Shown in pieces: positions 1 to 9,868 of a stretch of 64,000 bases of DNA. The first letter of the stretch is position 1, and every line of letters starts with the position of its first letter. A model generated the notes under the pieces. It did not search any database. It saw only the letters and a list, made by a program, of their open reading frames with translations, and had not been told where the DNA came from. The position numbers were made by a program, and so were the translations under genes. Source of the DNA: Edaphochlamys debaryana (taxonomy: Eukaryota; Chlorophyta; Chlorophyceae; Chlamydomonadales); contig JAEHOE010000005.1 in NCBI GenBank assembly GCA_016858145.1, forward strand, positions 1,550,001 through 1,614,000. Reading direction: 5' to 3'.

Positions 1-3000
1 AACTGCGCCTCATGGGCAATGCCACACCCTTCCACAAACCCAAAGCGCTCACCTCCGCCCTGCGCCTGCGCTGCCGTCTGCCCCACGGCCACCACGGGCC
101 GCCCCTGGGCCGGGTCGCTCCACTCCGCCGGGTAGTTGAGCTCGAGGATGCCGAAACCGCCGTTGTACCTCTCCACAGCGCCCCGGTCGAAGGCCCGGGC
201 CGCCTCCTCCGGCGTGTTCCAGGTGCCCAGGTGCTTGATCGTACGGTCGATTCGGATCTGCGCGCGGTAGCGGCCGCTGAGCTCCTTCCGGACGCCCTGG
301 GGCAGGCCGGACGGGCTGCGGGCGCCCTGGGCGGTGGTGGTCGCTGGAGGCTGGGGTAGGGCAGCCTGCGCCGCTGGCCTAGCCGGCTCCCCAGGTGACG
401 CTCGTGCAAGGCCAGTTGCAGGCCGGGCGGGAGTGGGCTGCGGCGGCTTCTGCACCCGCGGTGGAGCGGTCGTGGTCTGCGGCTGCTGAGACTTCTCAGG
501 TGCCTCCGCCTCTGGGTTGCGGGCGCGGGAAGTGGGTGCGGCTGTCGTGGCAACGCGTGGTGCCGGCGCCAGGCCAGGGCGTGCAGCTGGCAGCACCGGG
601 GCCAAGTTCGGCCTGGATGGGCCCGCTGCCCGCCCCGCAGACACTGGCTGAGCGGCGGCCGCCGGCCCCTGCCCAGAAGCCCGCGCGGGCTGGGGCTGCG
701 TCTGCGGCTGTGTCTGCGGCTGCCTGCCCCCGTTCGCCTGCGGTGCTGCGGGGCCCGGTTGCTGCTGCTGTGGTGTCGGTGCGTGTGGCACCACAGCGCT
801 TGGCGGTGCGGCTTGCGTCGCAGCGGCAGTGCCTGAAGGCTGAGCGCTGCCGCCCTCCGCGGCCCCAGCGGGGCCCTGGGCGCCAGGAGCCTGCACCCCG
901 CTGGCCCCTCCAGCAGCAGGGGGGCCCAGCGCCGCCTGCGCCTGCGCCCCGCTGCCCTCTTCGGAGCCCCGCCTCGAGCCAGCGGCGCCGGAAGCCGCCG
1001 CCCCTCTTGTCCCCGCTCCGGGCCCCGAAGCACTACCCCCGGCTGCGGCGGGGCGGGGCACCCGGGACACCACAGGCCGCCCCATGACTGGGTCACTCCA
1101 CTCTCCCGGATAGTTAATCAGCAAGCTGGCGCTTTCACCTGCATTGTATTTCTCCACTGCTGCCCGGTCGTGCACCCGGGCGGCCTGCTCTGGCGTGTCC
1201 CACGTCCCGAGGTACCTCAGCTTGTCGCCACGAGTGATGCGGGCAAAGTAGCGCCCGCTGCGCTCCCTGCCCACCCCACGGGGCAGCCGGGAAGGGCCGG
1301 GCGAGTCCCGGGCAGTAGTTTGCCGCTGTGGTTGAGGCTGGGGCTCGGGCTGGGGCGGCTGGGGCTGGGGCTGGGGCGACTGGGCCCGCGGCGGCCTGGT
1401 CTGGGCCTCCGCCATCAACACCTCTGGCGCTGAGCCTTGCGCGGGGTCCTGCGGCTGGGGCTGGCCAGCCCGCAGCGCCTCCGCCTGCGGTGATGCGCCC
1501 AGCGCCCCGCCTTCAGGAGCTCGTGGCGGCGGCTCCTGAGCACGTGGCGGCGGCTCCTGCTCCTGCTGAGAGCCGGCGGGCTGTGGCTGCGTGAAGTGCT
1601 CCGGTGCCTCCGACGGATGGCTCCGTGCCGCTGCCTCGTGCGGCGGGGGGTGGGAGCGAGTCCTGCATGCACCGGCCGAGTGTGCCCCAGGCCCTGGCAG
1701 GGCTGTGGCTTGCTGCGAGCCCCGGGGCAGCTGCTCGTGCTCGGCCGTGCGTGCTGAAGCGAGCTGGGCCCCCAGGCGAGACACCTCAGCCTCCAGCCGC
1801 TGCCTCTCCTCCGAGTCCCTAGCCGCCTGGGCCTGGGCCGTGCGCAATTGCTCTGTGAGCTCCTGCGCCTCGTCATGGGCTGCGTCCTCCCGCTGTTGGA
1901 GGCCGGCGCAAGCCGCCTCGGCCAGTGCCGCCCTGCCCTCAGCCTCCGCGGCCCGCGCCTCTGCTGCTGCCGCCCTGCCCTCGGTCTCCACAGCCCGCGC
2001 GTCGGCAGCCGTGGCCCTGGCCTCAGCCGCCGAGGCCCGCTCCTCGGCAGCCGGCAGCCGGGCTTGGAGCTGCTGCTTCTCCTCCGCTTCCGAAGCCGCC
2101 TGCGCTACCGCTGACTGCAGCTGAGCCATAAGCTCATGCGCACGCCCCGCCAAAGCCTGGGCGGCGTCCACCTGCTGTTGAAGCGTCGTGCAGGTCGCCT
2201 CAGCCGCCTCAGCCCGCTGCTTCGCCCCATGCAGCTGGGCTTGCAGTCGCCCGCACTCCCCCACGCCATGCGCCGCCTGGACCTGGGCGGCGCGCAGCTG
2301 CTCCGTCAGCTGCTGCGCCCGTTGCTGCCATTCCCACGCGGTGTTCACCTGCCCTTGCATGCTGACACCAGCCGCCTCCGACACTGCTGCCCTGCTCTCG
2401 ACCTCCGCAGCCCGGGATTCTGCCGCCGCCGCCCTGGCCTCGGCCTCCGCAGCCCGCGCCTCTGCTGCTGCCGTCTGGCACTGAGCAGCCGCCAGCTCCT
2501 GTTGCATTTGGGCCTGCGCCGCGGTCCCGGCTGCCCGGAGGCCGCCCGCCACGGCTGCGAGCTCCGCGGCCTCTGCCGCCCGCTGCTCCGCCGCCCGTAG
2601 CCTGGCTTGCAGGCCTTCCATCGCCGCCGCTTGCGCCTGCGACTCCGCAGCCCTCCACCGCTCCGCCGCTTGCAGCTGCGTCCGGAGCTCCTGAGCGCAG
2701 GCCTCGGACTCCCGTGCCTGCGCCTCCGCCTCCTGCCGCCGCTGCTCCTCCGCCTGCCACGACCGCTCCGCGAGGGCCGCCTGCTGGACGGCTTCATTGA
2801 ACCGCATATGGAGATCCCGAAAGCGGGCATTGGCCGCAATCAGGGCCTCCCCGGCCCCCGCCGCCTCCGCTGCGGCGCCCGTCTGAGCGCCGCTGAGCCC
2901 ATGCTGCGCCGGAAGGTCTCGCCTTGCGACCTCCTCCCAGAACTCCGCATCCCGTTGCGCATCCTGCTGTGCCAGCTGCACATCGTGCGACCCTGCGGCC

Positions 3001-5388
3001 CTAGCTGCGTCCGCCCAGGCGCCGTGGCTGCCGCTGCCTTCTCTAGAGCGTGAGAGGCCCACCGTAGCGCTGCTAGGGCCGTCCGCGCCGCCGGCGCTCG
3101 CGGTGGCCACGGCCATGGCGGCGGCCAGCTCCCTCACATCCGGGGCGTCCGGGGAAGCGCCGGCGCTGCGTGCGGCAACGCAGAGGTGAGGAGACGTCAG
3201 GGCTGATGTGGGTCAGAACTAGACCGGGTTGTAGCAATCTCCCGCATCCCGAGCGAGTTCCCTCCATCCCCTTCCCGATCCCTCTCAAGATTAAAGGCCT
3301 ACAGCCCATACCCCACGCACCCGCGCCCCTCGCTCTCCCGCCGCTCGCCGCTCGCGGCCTGTACCGCCGCCGACGCGCCGCCCCCCGAGCCCCGCAGGCC
3401 CCGCACTGCCAGCAACACGCGTTGACGCCACTCCGCGGTGAGCAGCGTGGGGTCCAGCAGAGCGGAGGCCAGGCCCCGACGGAGGGCGTCAACCACGATC
3501 GGATCGGGTGTGGGGGAGGCCGCGAAGCAGCCCTGCGGCAGTCGGTAAGGGGCGTAAGGGAGGCGAAACGCGCCAGCGCGTGACGAGGGCTGAGGCGAGG
3601 CTGCGCGAAGGTGGGATGAGGGGCAGTGCAGGGAAATGCAGGGCTCGTGGGCAGGCGCTGTGCAGTGAACACTATTGCCCCTGCTGCCCCTCGCCCTGTG
3701 CCCTTCATCAACCCCACATCTTATAGCTCAGACCCTCCTGCCAGTGATCCCGCACGCACCTTTTCTGCCAGCTCCGTCAGCGCCGGCAGCACCCGTGTGA
3801 TGAGGTGCTTCCGCTCCGCCACCACCGCCAGCGCCGCCGCCACATGCGCCGCCAGGTTGGGGGGCGGCGGCTGCCCCGGGCCGGCGCGGGCGGCGCACCG
3901 CAGCGGCTCCAGCAGCCAGCGCAGCTGCGCCTCCGCCTGCTCCGCGCGGCGGTGGCGGAAGGGGAGCAGCAGCTGGTGAGTGCTGGCCTCGGGCACACCT
4001 GGGCGGGGAAGAAGAGGGCACGCGCAGGGAGGCCGAGGTCAGGTATCACTAAGGAGTGCAGTCAGTGCATTGCTGCGGTGCTACACGCAACCGCCCCAGC
4101 CACCAGAGTGCGGTCCACAGCTCACTCTCACCCCTAGGGGCGAGGTCAGACATGAGTAAGGAGTGTAGTCAGTGCATTGCAGCGGTGCTACACCCGCCAC
4201 CGCGACCGCCCCAACCACCGAGTGCGGTCCACAGCTCACTCTTACCTCTGCTGCCCCACAGCTCACAGCTCACTCACAGTACCGCTATCGCTACCGCTAC
4301 CGCCCCAACCGCTCACCGGGCGCCCTTGGGGCGTAGTCACCGGTCAGGAGGATGATGGCGTCCTCCGCCAGAGTGACGGCCGCCAGGCGGACGCGGGCGT
4401 CAGGGTGCGCCTGGCACCGGGCCAGGGCGTCCGCCTGCAGCTGCCGCACTGCCTCCCATGCGCCAGAGACGCCGGCCTGCGTGGGCTGCGAAGGGATGAG
4501 GAGGGGAGGTGGAGGCGGCTAAGGCTTGGAGGAGAACATCGAAGTGGGTCGGGTGGGCCAGGGCGAGGGCAAGGGCGAGGGCGGGGACGGGCTATGGGCC
4601 AGAGCACCCACTCCGCCGCCGCCTGCTGCTGCTTCCCTGAGACATCCCGCAACCCCCACACAAGTGGTGAGGTCCCTTGGCGCTGCCAGAGTTCGGCTGC
4701 TCTTCAGTCCCTACGTCAGGCCGTCCCCAAGCATGCCCCGTTGCATGACGAACGGCAACAGAGCCGCGCCCATCAACAACCAGTGTCGTACAGGCACATG
4801 CCGTACAGTCGGCGCACCTTTGAAGCTAGCAAGGCCGCGGAGCTTTGGAGCACCACCCCCATTGCCAGCACCGCCTCTGCGACCACCTCGGCGGAGGCAT
4901 CCCCCAGCAGTGCGGCCAGGCAGGCGGCGCTGAGCTCAAGACTCGTCACGCTCGTGTGCTGTGCAGCCAGGCGAGCACAGAATGATGCCGCATGGCGGCG
5001 AACCGTGGGAGAGTGGTCCACCTGTGGGGGGCGGAGCGGGGTTCAGGCGAAGCATGGCGAGGATGGGCGGGGCAGGCCTTGGACCGGGTGAGGGGCGCAC
5101 CCGGCGAATCATGCACACCTGCAGCTGCTTCAAGACGTCTGGTAGCCAAGTAGCCAGCAAAGCCTCGGGGCACGGCCTCGCGCCGGCCAAGGCATTATCA
5201 AGCGCTTGAAGCAACCCGGTGAGCGCCGCAACCTGGAGACGCAAGCAATGCATATAACATGGCAGTTTTACATGAGCAAACTGAGGCAACTGCAGCCGGC
5301 GACAGACCTTGGCCAATTCTCCATAGGCAGCTGTCACAGCAGTAAACAGGCTCGCAAGCTTGTCATCTTGCCTAACGGCAATGTCCAT
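1..5388 (-). CDS. Symplekin-like N-terminal domain fused to coiled coil and two AP2 domains (3' end off the left edge)
   Basis: Predicted exons: 5388-5308, 5232-5119, 5021-4818, 4485-4317, 3998-3760, 3532-3321, and 3165 to beyond base 1; phases agree at every junction. Residues 1-340 resemble in order and spacing the symplekin/Pta1 N-terminal HEAT domain (DUF3453), a scaffold of the mRNA cleavage/polyadenylation machinery: ALLATWLPDVLKQLQ, TVRRHAASF, then DARVRLAAVTLAEDAIILL, and DALRRGLASALLDP followed by EWRQRVLLA. The last exon stays open for over 1000 codons: a linker, an Ala/Glu/Gln coiled coil (about residues 450-860), an AP2 domain at bases 1090-1295 (RLPRGV, LGTWDTPEQAARVHDRAAV) and a second at 110-315 (GLPQGV, LGTWNTPEEAARAFDRGAV). 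The coil and AP2 parts match the neighbouring AP2 genes. The start is the first in-frame ATG after an upstream TGA. The fusion is read directly from the sequence; the symplekin assignment is from memory of the family and needs an HMM search. Confidence 0.72.
4034..4250. repeat. Tandem 108 bp duplication inside an intron
   Basis: Two adjacent copies start gaggtcag and share the core agtcagtgcattgc, followed by gcggtgctacac and gtgcggtccacagctcact. They lie in the intron between exons 4 and 5 of the symplekin/AP2 fusion gene. The corresponding intron of copy B lacks them, so the expansion is younger than the gene duplication or was lost in B. Confidence 0.75.
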
Positions 5389-5493
5389 GGCGACAGACCG
5401 CAGCTTGGCCTCATTCAAGGCACGGCCGCGCCCGAGTTGTCGCCGTCCTCCGCTGGGAGAGCTGGGGAGACTGCATCAGTGCAAAGCGATGTC

Positions 5494-5501
5494 AACTTAT
5501 A
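5494..5501 (-). promoter_or_regulatory. TATA-like element upstream of the symplekin/AP2 fusion gene
   Basis: On the minus strand TATAAGTT lies about 110 bases upstream of the chosen ATG, in a locally AT-richer stretch. The same element occurs at the equivalent place in copy B (near 8637-8644). It is only a motif match; the transcription start is not known. Confidence 0.3.
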
Positions 5502-5973
5502 AACTATACAGAGTGAAGTTTGATGTATGCGGGCAAGCGCTCGTCAGTCGTTGCCGGTCGTTAACCAGAAACTTGTCCGGGACGAACGGCGCTTCTCCGG
5601 AACGCCCGCTGCGCTTGCCAGCGCAAGTGATGTGGCTAGCATCAAGGGCGTGTCTGCGGGCGTCCGAGCTTGTTGTTGTCAGGGCGCATGCCACGCCAAA
5701 CCCATCGGGGGGAAGACACGGGTCTGAACACTTGCACGCCGCCGAGGTGCCGCTGCAGTGCAGAGCAGGCTCAGCAGTTAGGATTGCTCCTTCTCAGGCG
5801 ATAGAGTGGCGGCACGACACACTAGCACGAGAACCAGCAGGAGACCAGGAATGGGCAGCGGGAGCAGGAGCGGGAACGGGAGCGAGGGCCATCGCGGGTA
5901 GACATGCCCGGCACTCTTCCTTGTTGCACCAACGAGTCAGGCCCGCTTTCCACGCCAACCAAGACCATGGCTT

Positions 5974-8530
5974 TCATGGGCATGGCCTACTGGCTGGGCC
6001 GCCGACGCTGACCGTGCACGCTACTTGCTGTTGCCCAGGACTGCCCCCGGCACCAGCGGCGCCGCCAGACACTGGCCATGCCGCTGGGTCCGGACACCGT
6101 GGGGGCCCCGGATTTTGGTCACCTGCGGCACCCGTCTGAGCGCCGTTGAGCCCATGCTGCGCCGGAAGGTCTCGCTTTGCGACCTCCTCCCAGAACTCCG
6201 CATCCCGTTGCGCATCCTGCTGTGCCAGCTGCACATCGTGCGACCCTGCGGCCCTAGCTGCGTCCGCCCAGGCCCCGTGGCTGCCGCTGCCTTCTCTAGA
6301 GCGTGAGAGGCCCACCGTAGCACTGCTAGGGCCGTCCGCGCCGCCGGCGCTCGCAGTGGCCATGGCCAAGGCAGCGGCCAGCTCCCTCACGTCCGGGGCT
6401 TCCGGGGAAGCGCCGGCGCTGCGTGCGGCAAAGCAGAGGTGAGGCGGCGTCAGGGCTGATGTGGGTCAGAACTAGACCGGGCCGTAGCAATCCCCCGTCC
6501 GTCCATGCACCCTTCTCGATCACTCTCACACCTCAGAGCCTACAACCCATACCCCACGCACCCGCGCCCCTCGCTCTCCCGCAGCTCGCCGCTCGCGGCC
6601 TGTACCGCCGCCGACGCGCCACCTCCCGAGCCCCGCAGGCCCCGCACTGCCAGCAACACGCGTTGACGCCACTCCGCGGTGAGCAGCGTGGGGTCCAGCA
6701 GAGCGGAGGCCAGGCCTTGACGGAGGGCGTCAACCACGATCGGATCGGGCGTGGGCGAGGCCGCAAAGCAGCCCTGGGGCAGTCGGTAAGGGGCGTAAGG
6801 GAGGCGAAGCGCGTCAGCGCGTGACGAGGGCTGAGGCGAGGCTGCGCGAAGGTGGGATGAGGGGCAGTGCAGTGCAGGACAGGACAGGAGCCGTGATAAC
6901 GCGAGTCAGAGGTTCAGAGGTCAGAGGTCAGAGGGTCCTGCGCCCAATGATATGTTTTCCTCCACGACTCAGCCATCCCGCATGCACCCGTTCGGGTGCC
7001 GGAGCCTGCCTCCCTGCGCCCACCAACACCCCCTTCTGAAGTTCGGGCCATATCGCCAGTGATCCCGCACGCACCTTTTCTGCCAGCTCCGTCAGCGCCG
7101 GCAGCACCCGTGTGATGAGGTGCTTCCGCTCCGCCACCACCGCCAGCGCCGCCGCCACATGCGCCGCCAGGTTAGGGGGCGGCGGCTGCCCCGGGCCGGC
7201 GCGGGCGGCGCACCGCAGCGGCTCCAGCAGCCAGCGCAGCTGCGCCTCCGCCTGCTCAACGCGGCGGTGGCGGAAGGGGAGCAGCAGCTGGTGAGTGCTG
7301 GCCTCGGGCACACCTGTGCGAAGAAGAAGAGGGCACGCGCAGGAAGGGCACCGGTACGCAGAGTCAGTGTGTGGTTCGCGCTGACCTAGATAACGGCAAA
7401 AAGGGTCGGTACGCGTCGCTATGCCCTGCCTCCGTCACCGTCCCATGCGATGCTCACCGGGCGCCCTTGGGGCGTAGTCACCGGTCAGGAGGATGATGGC
7501 GTCCTCCGCCAGAGTGACGGCCGCCAGGCGGACGCGGGCGTCAGGGTGCGCCTGGCACCGGGCCAGGGCGTCCGCCTGCAGCTGCCGCACCGCCTCCCAT
7601 GCGCCAGAGACGCCGGCGTGCGTGGGCTGCGAAAGGATTAGAATGGGGGGTGGAGGCGGCTAAGGCTTGGAGGAGGACATCGAAGTGGGTCGGGTGGGCC
7701 AGGGCGAGGGTGAGGACGGGCTATGGGCCAGAGCACCCAATCCGCCGCCGCCTGCTGCTGCTTCCCTGGGACATCCCCCAACCCCAACAAGCGACTGTGG
7801 TGAGGCCCCTTGGCGCTGCCAGAGTGCGGGTGCTCTGCTGTCCCTACGCGTCGTTGGCCCCAAGCAGGCCCCGTGGTCAGACGAGCCGAGCCGACAACCA
7901 GCCGGTGCCGTACAGGGACATGCCGTACAGTTGGCGCACCTTAAGGCTAGCAGGGCCGAGGAGCTTTGGAGCACCACCGCCGTTGCCAGCACCGCCTCTG
8001 CGACCACCTCGGCGGAAGCATCCCTCAGCAATTCGGCCAGGCAGGCGGCGCTGAGCTCAAGGCTCGCCACGCCCGTATGCTGTGCAGCCAGGCGAGCACA
8101 GAAGGATGCCGCATTGCGGCGAACCGTTGGAGACGGGTCCACCTGTGGGGGGCGGAGCGGGGATCATGGCGAGGATGGGTGGGAGGTACCGGTATCCAGG
8201 GCAGGCCTTGGACCGGGGACCGCCCCTCAGGGGCGTGTGCACCCGATAGTTGGTGCGCACCTGGAGCTCCTGCAAGACGTCTGGTAGCCAAGTAGCCAGC
8301 AAAGCCTCGGGGCATGGCCTCGCGCCGGCGAAGGCGACGTGAAGGGCATGAAGCAACCCGGTGAGGGCCGCAACCTGGAGACGCAAGTATTGCATATAAC
8401 GTGGCAGCTTTACACAATGAAACTAAGGCAACTGCAGTAGGCGACAGACCTTGGCCAAGTCTCAATGCGCAGCTGTCACCGCCGCAAATAGGCTCGCGAG
8501 CTTGTCGTCCTGCCTAACGGCAACTTCCAT
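5974..8530 (-). pseudogene. Broken copy B of the symplekin-like 5' half
   Basis: All six symplekin-like exons and the first part of the seventh can be aligned with copy A, but the reading frame is damaged. The first exon (ATG at 8530) has an in-frame TGA at 8464-8462 where copy A reads Tyr-Gly-Glu. The end of the third exon is one base shorter (ttaagg against tttgaagc around 7940), which shifts the splice phase. The seventh exon leaves homology after the residues GAQTGAA and ends at a TGA in the duplicated flank. Exons 4-6 are otherwise intact (for example RWLLEPLRCAARAGPG). It may still be transcribed because the promoter region is duplicated, but it cannot make the fusion protein. Confidence 0.8.
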
Positions 8531-9261
8531 GGCGATAGACCGCAGTTTAGCCTCATTCAAGGCACGGCCGCGCCCGAGTTGTCGCCGTCCTCCGCTGGGA
8601 GAGCTGGGGAGACTGCATCAGTGCAAAGCGATGTCAACTTATAAACTTTACAGAGTGAAGTTTGGTGTATGCGGGCAAGCGTCGTCAGTCGTTGCCGGAC
8701 GTTAACCAGAAACTTGTCCGGGACGATTGGCGCTTCTCCGGAACGCCCGCTGCGCTTGCCAGCGCAAGTGATGTGGCTAGCATCGAGGGACCGAGGGGTC
8801 TGCGGGCGTCCGAGCTTACTGTTGTTGCAGGGCGCATGTCATGCCAAACCCATCGGGGGGAAGTCTCGGGTCCGAACCATCGGCACGCCGCCGATGTGCC
8901 GCTGCAGTGCAGAGCAGGCTCAGCAGTTAGGATTGCTCCTTCTCAGGCGACAGGGTGGCGGCACGACACACTAGCACGAGGACCAGCAGGAGACCAGGAA
9001 TGGGCAGCGGGAGCATGAGCGGGAACGGGAGCGTGGGCCATCGCGGGTAGACATGCCCGGCCCTCTACCTTGTTGCACCAACGAGTTAGGCCCGCTTTCC
9101 ACGCCAACCAAGACCATCGCTTTCATGGGTATGGCCTTCTGGCTGGGCCGCCGACGCTGACCGTGCACGCTACTTGCTGTTGCCCAGGACTGCCCCCGGC
9201 ACCAGCGGCGCCGCCAGACACTGGCCATGCCGCTGGGTCCGGACACCGTGGAGGCCCCGGA
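6124..9261. repeat. Tandem duplication, copy B (3.14 kb)
   Basis: Second unit of the tandem duplication. It keeps the presumed original 5' flank on the right and is cut at the same 10-mer on the left, so its last exon runs into the 5' flank of copy A instead of the coiled coil. About 270 bases of 5' flank (8870-9261), ending in a run shared with 5730-6123, are well conserved between the units. Confidence 0.9.
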
Positions 9262-9868
9262 TGCGGCACCCAAAGTAGTTGCAGAGTAGTTGCCGGCAGT
9301 GCACATGGACGGGGGCACACACAGCCGGTTCCCGACACAGACAGAGGTTCATTGCTGCTACCGTACTTCCGACACCAAGCAGGTGCTAGCTAGGACCACA
9401 CGTTGAACACAGCTTGGGCTCAGAGCAGACCGGCGCATGATGCCAGCGCAGACGAGACACACCTGAAGCTCAGACCCGAGCAGCCGACCTTATGGCTTAT
9501 GCTCTCCTGCTACTCTGGAAACCATTAGGAAGCCGTGGCCTTGCATCCTGCCTACAGCCCCCCACCTACCAACCCCAGCTCTCTGGAGCTTTGCGGGGGT
9601 GACGGGGCGCCACATACAGCACACGTTCCATGCATGCATGCTAGAGCCCGACGGAAACTGTTCAGCTCGAGCCGGGAAGTCCCAACCATGGCCGTCCGCC
9701 ATTCCCACGCAAACCAAACGGAGGTGCACCCTCGGCACACGAGTAGGCCGGCCGTGGCCAAACGTGTCCAGGACCAAAAGCATGCTGTCCGCCCAACGAG
9801 TATCGGTCCAGCTTATGACAACCCTCACCACTGCCCGTACGCACGATGCGGGCATCCACAAACTCTTT
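9262..9868. other. Gene-free spacer
   Basis: This lies between the end of the tandem duplication and the 3' end of the first PHD/AP2 gene. I see no conserved coding motif on either strand; it is probably the 3' untranslated and intergenic sequence of the minus-strand gene to its right. Confidence 0.5.

Larger units (their letters stand above)
2871..6123. repeat. Tandem duplication, copy A (3.25 kb)
   Basis: This unit and the next one are near-identical over the 5' flank, the symplekin-like exons and the first 95 codons of the last exon. Both units and the sequence after them begin with the 10-mer tgcggcRccc (2871, 6124, 9262), which looks like the microhomology or unequal-crossing point. Copy A keeps the original junction to the coiled-coil/AP2 exon on its left; its right end is the novel junction. 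Differences from copy B lie mainly in introns. Confidence 0.9.

Noticed and set aside
8390..8465. Stop codons TAG/TGA between the first two symplekin-like exons of copy B, near 8435
   Set aside because: This part aligns with an intron of copy A (AAG|GTCTGT to CTCCAG), so the TAG there is not evidence of decay; only the TGA at 8464 and the one-base loss are counted.
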